Source of the DNA: Gaertneriomyces semiglobifer
Taxonomy: Eukaryota > Chytridiomycota > Chytridiomycetes > Spizellomycetales > Spizellomycetaceae
Assembly: GCA_025558075.1 (NCBI GenBank)
Contig: JAHLKF010000024.1
Location: 186,001 to 250,000 of the forward strand
Length of the DNA stretch: 64,000 bases
Direction of reading: 5' to 3'
Made by a program: the position numbers and the translations under genes. Positions 12,082-28,132 of the stretch are shown piece by piece (position 1 is the stretch's first letter; every line of letters begins with the position of its first letter). The notes beneath the pieces were generated by a model. That model saw only the letters and a list, made by a program, of their open reading frames with translations, ran no database searches and had not been told where the DNA came from.

Positions 12082-13853
12082 ATGTGGCTCGCAAGACTGT
12101 CAACGCGCGCGACAAACGCGTCGGAGTTCGTTACGCAAGCAACTAACACGTACCTTCGCGATCTATGCATTCTTTCTCTACTCTTTACTGGCGTCCCCCC
12201 TTTCCATCTTCCCCTCCGTCCTCTCTTCGGTTTCTCTGGTGTTGTTCATGGGATTATGCGCACCCGAATGAAGAGTAACCCACAGTCTTTGTTGGGTGAA
12301 AAAACCGAAGACGGAGCAGTTCATCCGGAAACTGCGGATCTTGAAGGCGGGACGCGTCAACCGAGCGAGGATGGTGAGGCCGACGGCGATGGAGAACCCG
12401 AAGACGGGGAAGAGGGGAACGAGGTTCTTCAAGACGATATGAAGGGGGGGAGAACCGACCTTTCTTCTGGCAATATAAATGACACCGCCAATTTGAAGAA
12501 CAAGTGTGATATCAGAAGCTTGTTGAATCGACAGAACTCTCACCATCAGCAATCACATGAAAAGAATGGCTCTCAAATAAATGATGAGGAGGCCAACGTT
12601 GAGGTTTCGGACGACCTTGTTCAAGCGTCTGTCGCTGACGCGCGGGATTCCGCAGTCGGTTCGGATGATAACGAGGAAACCCAGAACCCGCAAGAAAAGG
12701 AAAGACCAAGCCGAAAGCGAGAACGTTCAGACTCCACCGATCAATCGTCACATCCAAATAAAACACGATCAAAGCTGGGGAAAGAGGATGACGAACTGGA
12801 CATCCGAGCACCCGTCTCGGTTGAAACACCAGCCCTTCCAAACCCATATATATCCCAAAATGATACCAAACCTCGCAAAGACGATCGTAAACTAAATCGG
12901 CGCCGTGCGAGCAACGATACCATTAGTGACATTGACCTCTCAGATTCCAACGCCACCTCGAGATCTGACTTTCAATCAAAGTCGCTTGGAGCTAATAACG
13001 GTGGAAAGAAGTGGGTCCAAAAGCATGTATGCCAATATGAAGGCTGCGGGAAGACTTTTACAACGAGGTAAGAGAGCGCAAGGCTTGGACTGCCATCTAG
13101 GTATATATGGTAACCTTCTTTTTGGTGACATAGTGCACATTTGTCACGGCATGCAAAACTACATATTGGGATCAAACCCCATCGGTGTCCGCTCCCTGAA
13201 TGCAACAAAGGTTTCGCGAGACGGGATAACATGATGGTACGTATCATACCCGCGTCAGCCAGTTCCTCATGAAGAATCCAAGCAGACTACTCACCTATTT
13301 CCAACAGGTGCACTACCGAGCACACGCGCGAAAGCTGGGACTCATGGTCGACTCCATCGGCAACGCCGTTCCCGACCCACACTCCTCCTACTACGCCCAA
13401 CCAACCTCCCAAACACCCTCCTCTCAAACACAACAACTCCCACAACCTAACTCCGAAATCGTTCGCCCCGTCATCCCGTCTCTATCCCAATACCCCTACC
13501 AACCTTACTACGATCGTTCATACCCTTCGTACATCCCGTACGACCGATACCCATCACACCCCCAACCCCAACAAGCACAAGCACAAGCACAGCCGCAACA
13601 GCATTATACGTATGGGACGTCCCCGCCCCCCACCCACCGCGAACGCACCAAGGCGTATCCACCTGCCGCCGTCCCCTATGCAGCCGGCTATGCGTATGCA
13701 TATCCGAGATGGGGGGTACCGGGGGCAGCAGAGGTGAACATGGGACATGTAAACGTAGCGAGAGAGTTTTATGAGCCGAGGTATGTTGAAAGAGACGGGG
13801 TGGGCGAGAGGTGGGGGTATGACAGAAGGGAAAGAAGGTACGAAGGCACATGA
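12082..13853 (+). CDS. Two-finger C2H2 zinc-finger transcription factor
   Basis: Three exons: 12082-13067, 13134-13236 and 13308-13853 (introns 66 and 71 bp); 544 aa if the first ATG is used. Seen: a long acidic, Ser/Asp/Glu-rich N-terminal region, then finger 1 (C317, C322, H335, H339) and finger 2 (C347, C352, H365, H369) joined by the linker HIGIKPHRC, then a Pro/Gln/Tyr-rich tail with an alternating QAQAQ run. Each finger is assembled only after splicing, which supports the exon model. A nuclear DNA-binding regulator is the likely role; targets are unknown. The ATG at 12256 (58 codons later, same frame) is an equally good start because the first 58 residues have no acidic character. Not assigned to a named fungal factor. 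Confidence 0.82.
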
Positions 13854-14172
13854 CGGCCCTTTCTTGTGGGCAGCTTTCATTTTTTTTGGAGGGGTGGAAC
13901 AGCAGGTGAATGTGTTTTGAGGAAGTGTTTGTGAAGAGTATGATGGCAACCTTTTTTTTTGTCTATTAAATCATTCTACTTACTGAACCATGAACCTGAT
14001 ATGCATCATGCCATAAAACACTACGATAACTACTAGAACCGGTGGCCACTTGGCAATTCTGTTCCGCGGTTGTAACGTAATTCTCTGCCGTTGCGCCATG
14101 TATAATCAAATCTAATCACGACATCGCCCTCCTCCATTAATTGCAATTTTCCTCGAAAGAAAGTCTCAGTAA

Positions 14173-15112
<940 letters not shown>

Positions 15113-15503
15113 CCCGGCAAGCCTGCTGTTGAGGATGGAAAGACTAACACTGGTGGTCTGGTTCTCGCTAAAAAGTGTTCAGTTTCTTGCAAAGTGTGAA
15201 AAGTTCAACCGGAATCGTCGCGGGTGGCACAGCAGCACGCGCAAGTGTGAAAGTGTGAAAACCAGAACACTTTCCAAAAAACCGCTGAACTTTAAACCGC
15301 AGCTGCAAAGGAACATCCATCTCCCCTTCAAATTCATAATATTCAGTTTCTCTCGAAATATGTAACCATCTCTTTCTCAATTAAATTAAAACCATTCAAA
15401 ATTACATGAATGTTCTATAGTGGTATCATGCCAAAAAAAATAAAGGGAAACCAAAAAACCCTTGTCGCACTCGCATGAAAGGTCTCCCCCACAACCATCG
15501 TTT

Positions 15504-17120
15504 TCACTGCTGTTGGACCCATCCTACGCCCACCTCCCCTCCATATATCCACGGCAACGTCATGGGCGCTAACACCCCTCCGGTTCCCCACAACTGACAC
15601 TGTTCACACCCTTCACAAACCGGAGTTTCAGCCGCATGCATCACAGGCGCAGGCGGGTACTCGTACATCGGAGTATCAAGAGGCGTCCCACATGCATGGA
15701 TTGGGGTGAACGACGTCTGAATGAACGGGTACCCAGCAGGCAGAGTTTGTACACCTGACAAGCTCTGAAGAGCAAAGGACGGCTGGCCCTGGGCTTGGAT
15801 AAGCGGTGGGATGATGGAGCGAGGGCGTGTGGAGATGTGCGGAACGTTGGAACGACGGTAGCTGTATGTGGAGCTGTACGGTTGAGGTACCACGCGGGGG
15901 ATGTGGATGCGGAGGGGCAGACTCGGTTGTGAATGTGTGTGTCGGATGCGCGGGCGTGGCGGCTGAGGTTGCTGCTGCTGTTGTTGTTGTTGAAGTTCTT
16001 GTGGTTGGGGTTGATGTTGAGGGTGAAGGAATGTCGATACAAAGTGTTGTGACCGAGGAACGATCCCGACCGGGGTTACATGACCGGATAGAGGCGCATT
16101 GCTGATTGCACCGCCCGGGGATATCAACGTCAAATCGTCGTCTTGGGATTGTACGAAATCAAACTGGTTGTCTACGGGTTGTATGAATCCGTCTAAATCC
16201 ACCGCGGAATCAGGGGCCGGGTTGAAATACTCGAGGAACAGTTCCGGGTTGGACTCCCATCGCAGAACAGAGGTCGACATGTGCTGTCGTCGTGTTTGAT
16301 GTGGCAGGGACTGCGAGTGTTGCTGTCGCCAATCCACCGGCACCTGCAGCGTCGTCGGTGATGGCAACGATGCATGTCCATTGGGGATCGACAACGGCGA
16401 GGGAAACACCGTTTGCACAGACCCTGGCGTCGATGACAACATTTGATACCCGGACGACACAAACTCCTTCAACCCCACCATATCTCTCAACCTTGAGATA
16501 TAATGATCTCGAATACGACTATTCTCGGCCAACCCCTCCAACGTCGCAATCCAGTCTTCAAACTCGTCGTTTTTCACCCACAACTTGAAATCCAAAGCTT
16601 TTGCAAACCGGAGCTCAATCTCGGTAATTTCCACCGGCGCGTTTCCCGTCACTTTGGCCCAGCTCTTACTCGACAAGACATTATCGCACAGAAACTTGTT
16701 GGCCATCAACATTCCCCCGAGGAACGCCGTGCGTTGCGTCCAGGCACCGCCTTCTCCACGCTGACACTTGAGAACGGGCGTGTTGTCCGCGAAATCCAAG
16801 AACTCGGTCCACTGACACCGTTTAGTCAGTTCTCTCACATACAGCAACATCAGGGCAATCTCAGGACCGAGGGCGCCCGTACGGTGATAAACTGTATGGC
16901 AAGTCGTTCGGAGTAGTTCGCTGTCGAGTTGGGTAGGGTGCACGTACGGAGTAGGGAGATGACTGAGCTGCGGATGTTTGAGGACGGTAGACCAGCAGAA
17001 TTTGAAGACATCCATAGTGAGGTCGACGAATGAGGCAATGTCCGCAGCTTCCAGCTTTGGTGGGATATAGGTGCCGACCGACATTTCTTGGAGTTGCGTG
17101 ATGCGCGGAACGTACGCCAT
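15504..17120 (-). CDS. PCL/Pho80-type fungal cyclin with Gln/Pro-rich tail
   Basis: Single exon, 538 aa. Seen: a cyclin box over roughly residues 70-210 (EIALMLLYVRELTKRCQ, then AFLGGMLMANKFLCDNVLSSKSW and the ALDFKLWV helix), which is the pattern of Pho85-partner cyclins. The C-terminal 300 residues are low-complexity, with a polyglutamine run and repeated Pro/His/Ser blocks. The frame is open for 34 codons further upstream, but a TATA-like sequence sits inside that extension, so the ATG at 17120 is preferred. Likely a regulatory subunit of a Pho85/CDK5-type kinase; which process it controls cannot be told from sequence. Confidence 0.82.
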   Translation of the reverse strand: MAYVPRITQLQEMSVGTYIPPKLEAADIASFVDLTMDVFKFCWSTVLKHPQLSHLPTPYVHPTQLDSELLRTTCHTVYHRTGALGPEIALMLLYVRELTKRCQWTEFLDFADNTPVLKCQRGEGGAWTQRTAFLGGMLMANKFLCDNVLSSKSWAKVTGNAPVEITEIELRFAKALDFKLWVKNDEFEDWIATLEGLAENSRIRDHYISRLRDMVGLKEFVSSGYQMLSSTPGSVQTVFPSPLSIPNGHASLPSPTTLQVPVDWRQQHSQSLPHQTRRQHMSTSVLRWESNPELFLEYFNPAPDSAVDLDGFIQPVDNQFDFVQSQDDDLTLISPGGAISNAPLSGHVTPVGIVPRSQHFVSTFLHPQHQPQPQELQQQQQQQQPQPPRPRIRHTHSQPSLPLRIHIPRVVPQPYSSTYSYRRSNVPHISTRPRSIIPPLIQAQGQPSFALQSLSGVQTLPAGYPFIQTSFTPIHACGTPLDTPMYEYPPAPVMHAAETPVCEGCEQCQLWGTGGVLAPMTLPWIYGGEVGVGWVQQQ

Positions 17121-17186
17121 GGCTTTCCCTGTTTTGTTATCCGGTCCCCCTCCCAACGCCGACTCGCACTTGTGAGGTTTCTCTAC

Positions 17187-17197
17187 TATAATATATA
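17187..17197 (-). promoter_or_regulatory. TATA-like box of the cyclin gene
   Basis: TATAATATATA lies 67-77 bp upstream of the chosen ATG. Its place inside the upstream open extension argues that transcription, and so translation, begins downstream of it. Confidence 0.45.
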
Positions 17198-17451
17198 GAC
17201 ACTTATATTCATACGCATACAATAAGCGTTGTGTCAGCTAGTACCAGGTGAATCTCAAGGTCCAACCCATTCTAGTTGCCCAACTTTATGCCTCTTTGCA
17301 CCATGCTCCCCTTAATATTCTTCGCTGGCGAGCACCCTCCGCCAGCCTCCCTTCCGGCAGAACACTCTCAGTAAACCGCGAATGGGAATGGATGGGGAAG
17401 GTTGGGGGTTTAGGTCGCTTCCTTACATACGCAAAGCGCATTACCCTCACG

Positions 17452-17470
17452 CCCCCCCCCCCCCCCCCCC
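17452..17470. repeat. Homopolymer of 19 C
   Basis: An uninterrupted C tract in the intergenic space upstream of the cyclin gene. Length may vary or be mis-assembled. Confidence 0.9.
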
Positions 17471-19043
17471 ATCACGTTAAATATGGTAAATATGAATTGT
17501 CAGAAAAGAGCGGCGGAATCACACACCCACACAACACACATCACAACACGCATTAAGCGAACCCGGCTGCGCTTCCAGTCCTCTCTTTTCCCTGATCCTT
17601 TCAATATTGGGGGTGGGGGGGTAATGCAAGTCAGTCGGATAAGCACCAACCAGCGGACTCACCTCCGCAGAAAGGGAATATTCACATAATGTGTGTTGTT
17701 CTATATATATACCCATATTAATTGGGCCTGGTCGGGTAATCAAGGCTTTTTCCTTCTTTGGGGGATGGTTACAACATGTCGACGTCAAAATACGCCTGGG
17801 TTCGCCTGGGTGAACAGGTCCCACGGGTAACTGCAACAACCATTTCCCATTCACATTGTTCCGGTTTTGTTGGAAGCTATATCGCAGTTTGCATTGTTCT
17901 CAGCGGCCACTTCAATCTCAGATTCTGAACGCGTCCATGTCGCCCAAAAAACCTTCGAACGCGGACCTGCGCGGGCCCAAAAACTCAAAAAAGCCCAGAT
18001 GCCCCAATCATCAGCAACCGCATAATTGCTGTGAGTGGTGGTTTTCCGAACCCGCATATTGCCCTTTTCTGTATTGATTGTCGGAACCTTGTCTTTGTCT
18101 TGAGTGGGGGAGAAACCCCGTGGCCATCCCAAAACGGAGGGGGGCCAGAGGTGACTATTTATAGTCCCTATAGTGATAATACCAAGAAGCAACATTTCAA
18201 AAAGCTGAGTGAGAGCTTTGAAATCGCGAAATTTGAACGCTTGGACGTTCGAAAGTGGTGGGAAGAACGCACGTCGTGTTTTACTGCGCAACCAACAAGT
18301 CGTTGAGTCCAAATTTGGCTGTGTAATATGGGTTGTGCTCAGGAAGATGAAAAGGGAGGTAGTGGTAATACCCTTCAGATGGAGGCGACAGTGATTGCTT
18401 CCCAACAGGTTTAACTTACCTCTGCATGGTTTTGTTTTGTGTCACAGCGTATATATATCTGTCTGCAACACACCCGCGAATCATGCTTCGCTCAGCGTGT
18501 CAACAAGCTACAAAGCTCGAGTGGGCCCTCTTTCATTTATGGGCGGGGCGGGTGGTTGATAACATTGAGAATGATCGGGATTCGAATCGAAAAGTTCCAT
18601 TCTTGCTGAGACCCAAGACAGAAGAAGAGTCGTTTCGTTTCTCCAAATCCACAAACAATGGTAAGTGCAGATCATACGAGCAAAAAACGGATTTCATAAA
18701 AGTATCAGGACCCCATTGGTCAATTCCACACACCCCATTCGCTTCCCTAATTCGTCCATTCTTCAAATCACCTGCACGCATTCGCACCCTCATTTTTTAA
18801 CACCGATCTCGTACTAATCTATGGAAAAAAAACGAAGATATTAAAGCGTTACCGCTACCTACAGCAACTATAAATGTGTAACACAGGTCGCTATTCTAAA
18901 GGGGGTCGTTGAACTTTCCCATCGTTTATACCAAACGGCGGGATCCGCATCGGGGTTGAGGGACGTTCAGCGTAAAAGTTAGAGGTGTGTGGCATAAGTG
19001 AAAGCCGGCGTGGAGCGGCCGGTTCAGTTCGAAAGTTGGGCTT
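17471..19043. other. Intergenic region with one unassigned open frame
   Basis: About 1.6 kb. A 184-codon frame on the minus strand (18405-17851) shows no motif, membrane pattern or family resemblance and may be chance. No other gene, RNA or repeat is seen. Confidence 0.4.
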
Positions 19044-22092
<3,049 letters not shown>

Positions 22093-22568
22093 TCTCTTTC
22101 TCTTCCCCTCTCAGAATTTCAAAACCAACAATGTTTCGGTGCCCCCAAAAAACTTTGATTTGAGTTAAAGTGATAGATCCACCTTTTTCCGAGTTCCTAC
22201 AAGTCTACCTTTCCACAAATGCTCACAAAACGCACACGGACTCCCTTTGTTCCTTTCAATCAATTGTCCCCTCGTCAAACCCACTTTCCACACAAGCTAT
22301 ACATCCACTTTCCCAAAGACTCAAACTGGCAGTCCTCTGCTCGCTAGCTCGCTTTGCTTGCTGACTGTAACTTAAATCAACGCAAGGTGGAAATCGGGTA
22401 TTAAGACAATCGGAATGACTCGCCGCTTACGTAACGCCATTTACCATTTCTGGCTTAATTAAACATGTCGGAACCAGTAACGCGTGTGTTAAAAGAATAC
22501 ACGCCTATGTAAACAGAGAATCTACTCTAAAAGAGTTTGTGAGGTGAGGGAGGGAAGACGTTTACTTT
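22093..22568. other. YME1 upstream region and Ngl-like gene 3' flank
   Basis: About 475 bp between two genes read in the same direction. No further feature is seen. Confidence 0.5.
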
Positions 22569-24777
22569 TTAGGGTGAAACGGTCAAGGAAAGGTTTACAG
22601 CAAGCGGAACATGATCGCTTCCATGTACACGATTCGGAATCCCAGGTTCGAGGGTCTCCGGGGCCGGGATCCTAAGGAGCGACTCAACAACGACATCCAC
22701 AAATGTCTGTCGATGTCCATCACTTTGTTGCTTATAATCCCCACAATCACTCAATCCCTCCCCACCACCAGCACCGGTTGTCGTAACTCTATCATCCATA
22801 TAAAAAATGTAATCCAAACACCCTTTCCACGACGAATACACCGTATAAGGTGGTTCACCCTTCTGCGGTCCATTCTTTACTCCTTCCCGCTCCCCTCCCT
22901 CCCCTTCATCAGCATCAGAAGCTCGCTCACACCCGCTTTTACACGCAGAAGAAAAGTTCTCGCAATACGTCCCATACAAACTCTGTAGTACCGGAAACCT
23001 CTTGATGGTGGCTACCCATCGGCGTACTTCCTCTTTCGCTTTCCGGTCATTCTCTTGATCGTGATGTTCTAGCGGGGTTGGTGGGGCTTTCCGTTCGTTC
23101 TGTTGATTGTGAGGGTCGGGCGGGGTGGAAGCGGGGGGTGAATCCGTTTTGGGGAGGAGAGACGTCAAGTCTTCAGGTGTGAGTACATCATCATCACATG
23201 CGGTTGTTGTTTTCGTGTCGGGGTGTGTGTCATTTGCTGGATGATCGTCGCCGTTCGGGGGGTGTCGTGTTGAAGGAGAAACCGTGCGTGTGAGGAGTTT
23301 GTACACGGGAGACGCGGGGTTCATATTCCAATCTTTCCATTTCCCACAAAACAAACACAAAAGACAAAAAAAAAAACGAAAGCATCAAAAACAGTTCGGG
23401 AAGAAAAGAAAACACGAGTTGAGAACGTGAAAAAATGGAAATGGGAAATACAAAGAGGTGAAGCATACATACCCCCACACAAGAACGTCTTCCACTCCAC
23501 ACCCACACCATCCACATGCTGATCCCCGGTTTGCACCAACTCCCCTGAAAAGACTTTAAGCCGCTCAAGCAATATCCCCACCTGTCTCAACCTCTCAAAA
23601 TGAAACGTCGGCCGCCAATGCAAATGCGTATTCGTAACAACCACTCCACCAACCATCCCTCCTCTCCCCATCTTCGAATCTTCACCACCATGACTCGACG
23701 TATCCACCGGTTTCAACGCCACAATCTGTGCAATGTTGCCTGTATACTCCAATCCCACATTAAAATCAGTGTTCTGATCATGAATATCGTCGGGTTGGGG
23801 TTGTGAAGGAGTGTAACGTTCCCGCCAGGCATCATATACGATTTCTTCACGTTTGACTAACTCAAACCGATCGCGTTTCCAGAGAACGAGTAACCCATGA
23901 TGTCCCTCTTTCTCCTTCTTCTCGCTTGCCCCACCCGCATTTCCGCTCTCTTCTGTAGTCCCTGCTTGTAAATCATCTTTATTGTCACAAGAGTTGTTCG
24001 TCTTTTTTTCCGATTGGCTTTTACGAGACAATTCGACAGGCACCCCTGGTTTTAGGGTGTAGAACGAGTCGTAGTCGGGAAAGGAAGGGAGAAGGAGGTC
24101 CAAGTTGTCGACTTCGGAGAGACACGCGATGTCGGGGGCGATAGAACGTAGAGTAGCGATTAAGCGTGGTAGCCGGTTCTAAAACACACCATCAAACAAA
24201 ACGAAACACCCGGTTGCATCGGTCGAAAAGACGTGATATGTTCGATTTTGTGGAGACAGCGAGGAATACAGCCGGGAAAAAAGGAGAAAGAGGGGGATAG
24301 CAAGTAAATAAAATGGGGACACAGTTTTGCAAAGGGTTGTAACACATGTTATTGTAACTCACGCACTTTGATACGTAAATCCCCTCGTTCGCAATACGGG
24401 TACAGTTCCCTGCGACAGAGACATTGTGCGAGGAGGTTATAAGTCATCAAGCGGAAGTTGGAACCAGCCCGTTCTTCATCATTGTCATGGCTTTCATCGC
24501 ATCCTGCCTTTGTAGCGTTTGTATCCGTGTGGGGTTTTGTAGTGTACTTATCCGTTTGGGCGGTTTCTGTAGCGTTATGTGCTTTGGAGGTGTGGATGTT
24601 TGGGTTGGGTTTATGTTGGTGAAGGAGAGGAGAATGGATGACGGGGATGTAAGTGTGTCCGGGGGGATCAGGCAGCGGGAGGGAGGCGTGGGCGAGGAGA
24701 GAGATGGGGGAAGCGGGATGATGTTTGTCGGACGTCAGTGTGTCGGACTCAGAATGTTCGTTGGAAGTATCAGCCAT
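22569..24777 (-). CDS. Angel/Ngl-type RNase of the endonuclease-exonuclease-phosphatase fold
   Basis: Three exons: 24777-24367, 24178-23473 and 23332-22569 (introns 188 and 140 bp); 626 aa. The family (Ccr4, Ngl1-3, Angel, nocturnin) removes poly(A) or trims RNA 3' ends with Mg. Seen: FRLMTYNLLAQCLCRRELYPYC, CLSEVDNLDLL (metal-binding Glu), VVVTNTHLHWRP, GDWNMNPASPVYKLL (GDWN assembled across intron 2), and the terminal GSDHVPLAVNL with the catalytic Asp-His. Two charged, low-complexity inserts lie between the motifs. The Ngl2-like arrangement fits best; no leucine-rich repeats, so it is not Ccr4 itself. Target RNA unknown. Confidence 0.85.
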
Positions 24778-24983
24778 GTTAACTGTTCAAATTCAGACCT
24801 CCTTTGATTCTGAAGTGTGCTAACAACTTTTAAAGTGTGAGATCGTCGGTGCGCGCGCGCGTTCACAACATTTTTTGTTTCGCACACACAGATCCAAAAC
24901 AAAGAAACCTTCCTCAAAATCAAGATCAAACCTCCATAATCAAAAGAACGAAAGAAAGAACATAAGACGGAAGAGTGGAAGCC
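24778..24983. promoter_or_regulatory. Short divergent promoter region
   Basis: 206 bp between two head-to-head start codons (Ngl-like gene and TMEM223-like gene). It includes an alternating GCGCGCGCGC run at about 24855. Both genes must share regulatory sequence here. Confidence 0.5.
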
Positions 24984-25713
24984 ATGTCTTCACAACATCA
25001 CCTCTTCACTCGGCTTCTCTCCCACATTCGACGCACACCCAACAAGCGATTCTACCACCCCCAACAACCCCTTTCGTCGCCCACACTCCTCTACACATCC
25101 TCACTCACACTCCCCCGCATCGCCTACTTTTTCGCAGGGTCACAGATGTTGCTCTGGCTGAATCTCGCTGATTGGAGTTACCGCGATCTACAGCAACAAG
25201 TACCACAAGTCGACCCACAAACGCATCCGAACGCTGATCTCACATCAAAGTAAGTCCAAAAACAAACAAACAAAACACTCACTTCTCTTTACTTCCCTCG
25301 TACCCAACCACTCACACTTTAACACACACAGAACAACAACAGAATCAAAGCAAGAATACGCACCCGCCCCACCCCTCCAACGCACACTCACCACAACCCT
25401 CTGCATCACACTCTCCCTCCTCATCCCCTCCCTCGTCCACTTCTGGGCCCGATCCCGCATCCACACACTCACAGCCCTCCCCTCCCGCCACCTCGGCATC
25501 CAAACCTCCAACCTCCTCGGTCCCAACCGCTTCCTCGTCCCCTTTCGCGACGTCAAGGCAAACGTCGGGCGGAATGGACAAATTAAAGGCGGCGCCGCGC
25601 AAAAGATCGAGGTGTGTGTGAATGTTAAGAATGGGATGAGGAGGTTGAGGGTTGATCAGGATGGTGGGGAGTGGAGGGATAGGTTGTTGTTTGGGTATTT
25701 GTTTGGGAGGTAG
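24984..25713 (+). CDS. TMEM223: TMEM223-like mitochondrial inner-membrane protein
   Basis: Two exons, 24984-25249 and 25332-25713 (82-bp intron, phase 2); 215 aa. TMEM223 in animals helps assemble complex IV (COX1 module). Seen: a basic N-terminus that could be a presequence, a first hydrophobic segment around FAGSQMLLWLNLADW, a second (TTLCITLSLLIPSLVHFWARS), and a C-terminal domain containing VPFRDVKAN. Two membrane spans with this spacing and the total length match the TMEM223 group. No catalytic motif is expected. Assignment rests on pattern and length, so moderate. Confidence 0.6.
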
Positions 25714-26101
25714 ATGGGTTTTAATCGTGGGGAGGAATACACATGCATCCACCGCTCACTCACAATCCCTACGCTCCGTACGAATGACATGCTACTTTCA
25801 TGATGTGTGTAATTGTATTTTATGTATCTACACGATCACGGGTCCTAATCTACGGGCGTAAAATCTACAACCATGGCAAAAGAAAACTATCAAAAAACTA
25901 TTGAATCTATGGTACATGCGAAAGCACAAGAAAAAACAAAACAAAGAAGAAAAGGGGATGGTCTACGTATACATACATATATATCTAGTGAGAGACAGGC
26001 TCTGTTTCGCGGAATGTATCGGTGTTGGTCGCCGTTGAAGATCATGGTCCCATCGAACCAGTCGATTGCCCCATCATCGCAACGGAAGAGGGTTGTTCAA
26101 T
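25714..26101. other. Convergent intergenic gap
   Basis: About 390 bp holding the 3' ends of the TMEM223-like and secreted-protein genes. Nothing else is seen. Confidence 0.5.
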
Positions 26102-26767
26102 TTAAACACCTTCGACAGTGACCCGAATACAGTCGTCTTGAGCGCCTCGTTGGGCCACGGGCATGACAGGCGGTTGGTGACCGTCGGTACCCGCCATGCT
26201 GCAGATACGATGCAACCCATTTCGTTGAAAGGTGCCTGCGGGAATGACGACGCTCAAGGAAGATCCATCGGCAGAGCGATCGTTCAATCCCTTGAAAAAG
26301 ACAAACTTTGTGGGATCCAAGGCCGCGTTGGCGCCTTGCATTTCCTGGACGGTAATGTGCTGGTGACCCTGGATGATACCCTGCTGGTTGAGGGTTTGCG
26401 GGGAGAGATAGTACTCTGCCTGGGGGTCAGCAAAGAAACCGGTCTCCATGTTGAGAAAGTTGATGGTGACGGTGACGTTTTCCCTGGCGTTGATGGTGCC
26501 TTGGTTGGCGGGGGAGGTGATGATGGTGGAGAGCATGTTGTCGACGGAGGGGATGGCGCCCTGAGGGGTGGACGAACAAGCACCGGTTCTGATTTGGGAA
26601 CCGTCGCTGGCGGCTAGACCAGAGGCCTGGCAAAAGTCGGTGGTTTGGAACTGACGGGGTTTCTCGATGCCATTGGGTTGGGTACGAGTGGACTGGGCGA
26701 ATGCCGTTGACGACGATGTGGAAGCAAAGACGGCCGCTGCAGCCAAGACGACGACGTTGAACTTCAT
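26102..26767 (-). CDS. Conserved fungal secreted protein of unknown function
   Basis: Single exon, 221 aa. Seen: a clear signal peptide (cleavage near residue 24, after AFA), a Gln-rich mature N-terminus, Cys residues at CQASG, GACSS, RICSM and DDCIR that could make two disulfides, and the blocks PSVDNMLSTIITSPANQGTI and GIIQGHQHITVQEM. This layout resembles a family of small fungal secreted proteins; I know no established function. No membrane anchor or GPI signal is evident. The coding call is firm because the signal peptide, spacing of cysteines and full-length frame agree. Confidence 0.8.
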   Translation of the reverse strand: MKFNVVVLAAAAVFASTSSSTAFAQSTRTQPNGIEKPRQFQTTDFCQASGLAASDGSQIRTGACSSTPQGAIPSVDNMLSTIITSPANQGTINARENVTVTINFLNMETGFFADPQAEYYLSPQTLNQQGIIQGHQHITVQEMQGANAALDPTKFVFFKGLNDRSADGSSLSVVIPAGTFQRNGLHRICSMAGTDGHQPPVMPVAQRGAQDDCIRVTVEGV

Positions 26768-28132
26768 GTTGGATAGATCGATGGGGTACTCGTTGGTTGG
26801 ATGCTCTGCTGTTGTTCTGGTTCTAGATGCCCTTGTTTGCTTGTGCGCTGCTTTCAGCTCTCTCTCCTCCTTCTAATTCTTCCTCTTGCTCGTTCGTTCA
26901 CTTGCTCGCTGAATTCAATTCGCTTCTTCTTCTTCTTCTTTCAATTCAACCCATTCCTTCTTTTCCCATCCCGTTTGCCACATTTGCCACTCAGCTCGCG
27001 GGGCCCCGTGATTTGCCACCCACAAAGAACAGTCATGTTACTGGGGGGCCCCCCACTGCAAATGCATAGGCACAACACAACAGTTAACAGAGACACACGA
27101 ACAATCGGAAACGCGCTTGCCCTCCTTTCGTTTTAGCGATAAACACAAGAGTGCGGCCATGTTGTGTCAAAGTGTGGTACGAGATCCCCTATGAAACAAT
27201 CAAGGAGTGACGGACAGGAGTGCCCCCCCCCCCCCCCCCACGCGTAATATTAATGATGGATGAAACACACACACTACATACATGCCACACTCTTATTAAC
27301 CCATGCCCAATTAGTTCATAGCGTCACACACAACCAACGAACCCACTTTCCTTCCTTCCTGGCTCTCTCGCCGCAGTATTATTATTACGATTGGAGAGAG
27401 TTGCCCCCCAATTTGAATTTGAATTTGAATTGGATGAGACACAAAACTGACACATTTCTTTCCCTGTTCCCCCCTCGTGTTAAGTGTTAGTATTCATTAT
27501 TCTTATTGTCCTTTCTCCGCTCTTCTCTCCGCTCTCAATTTTCAACTGTCGATCAAGTCTCGGATCAATATCACTCCTTGAATTTGAATCAATTGGAACC
27601 AACCGATCACATCACCCCCTTCTTTCTTTCCTCTCGTCTCATCAGCACTTCCCTTCCCTTCCCTCCCTCCCAACTATTACTATTACTATTACTATTTATA
27701 TTACTATTAGCACAACAACAACAACAACAACGACACCCCATCGATTCCCACTCCCTCGTCCTCTCTCATCTCTCCGCAATCCGCAATCCGCAATCCCAAG
27801 GCCAATCCCCAACACCCAACAACTAACAACAACCAACTAACAGCCGTTGACTGACTGACATACACTGAATCGAAGCGGAGGGGGGCGAAAAGAGATTCAC
27901 TTTTTTAATTTCGAGGGGTTCCCTTGTTGCCATTTGGTTGGGTCTTGTTGTTAGTTGGCTTGCTATCAGGTGTGGTTGTTCCAATCCAATCCACTGCTCA
28001 ACACCCAACAGACACGCACGCCCATTCCTCAAAAGTCAACTCACCCCCACCACCACCACCTGCCCCTCTCACGACTTACCAGAAAGATACTTACTCTACA
28101 CACATTTTATCCCCGGTTGTTGCTAGTCAACA
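26768..28132. other. Long divergent intergenic region with microsatellites
   Basis: Between the secreted-protein gene and the Nox gene. It contains TTCTTC runs (about 26920), a 17-C tract (27223-27239), four AATTTG-type hexamers near 27412, and ATT/ACT and CAA triplet runs near 27675-27730. No open frame here looks coding. It probably holds both promoters and a long 5' UTR. Confidence 0.55.

Noticed and set aside
18588..18606. tRNA-like T loop (ATTCGAAT)
   Set aside because: The flanking bases do not pair on either strand and no acceptor or anticodon arm could be placed.
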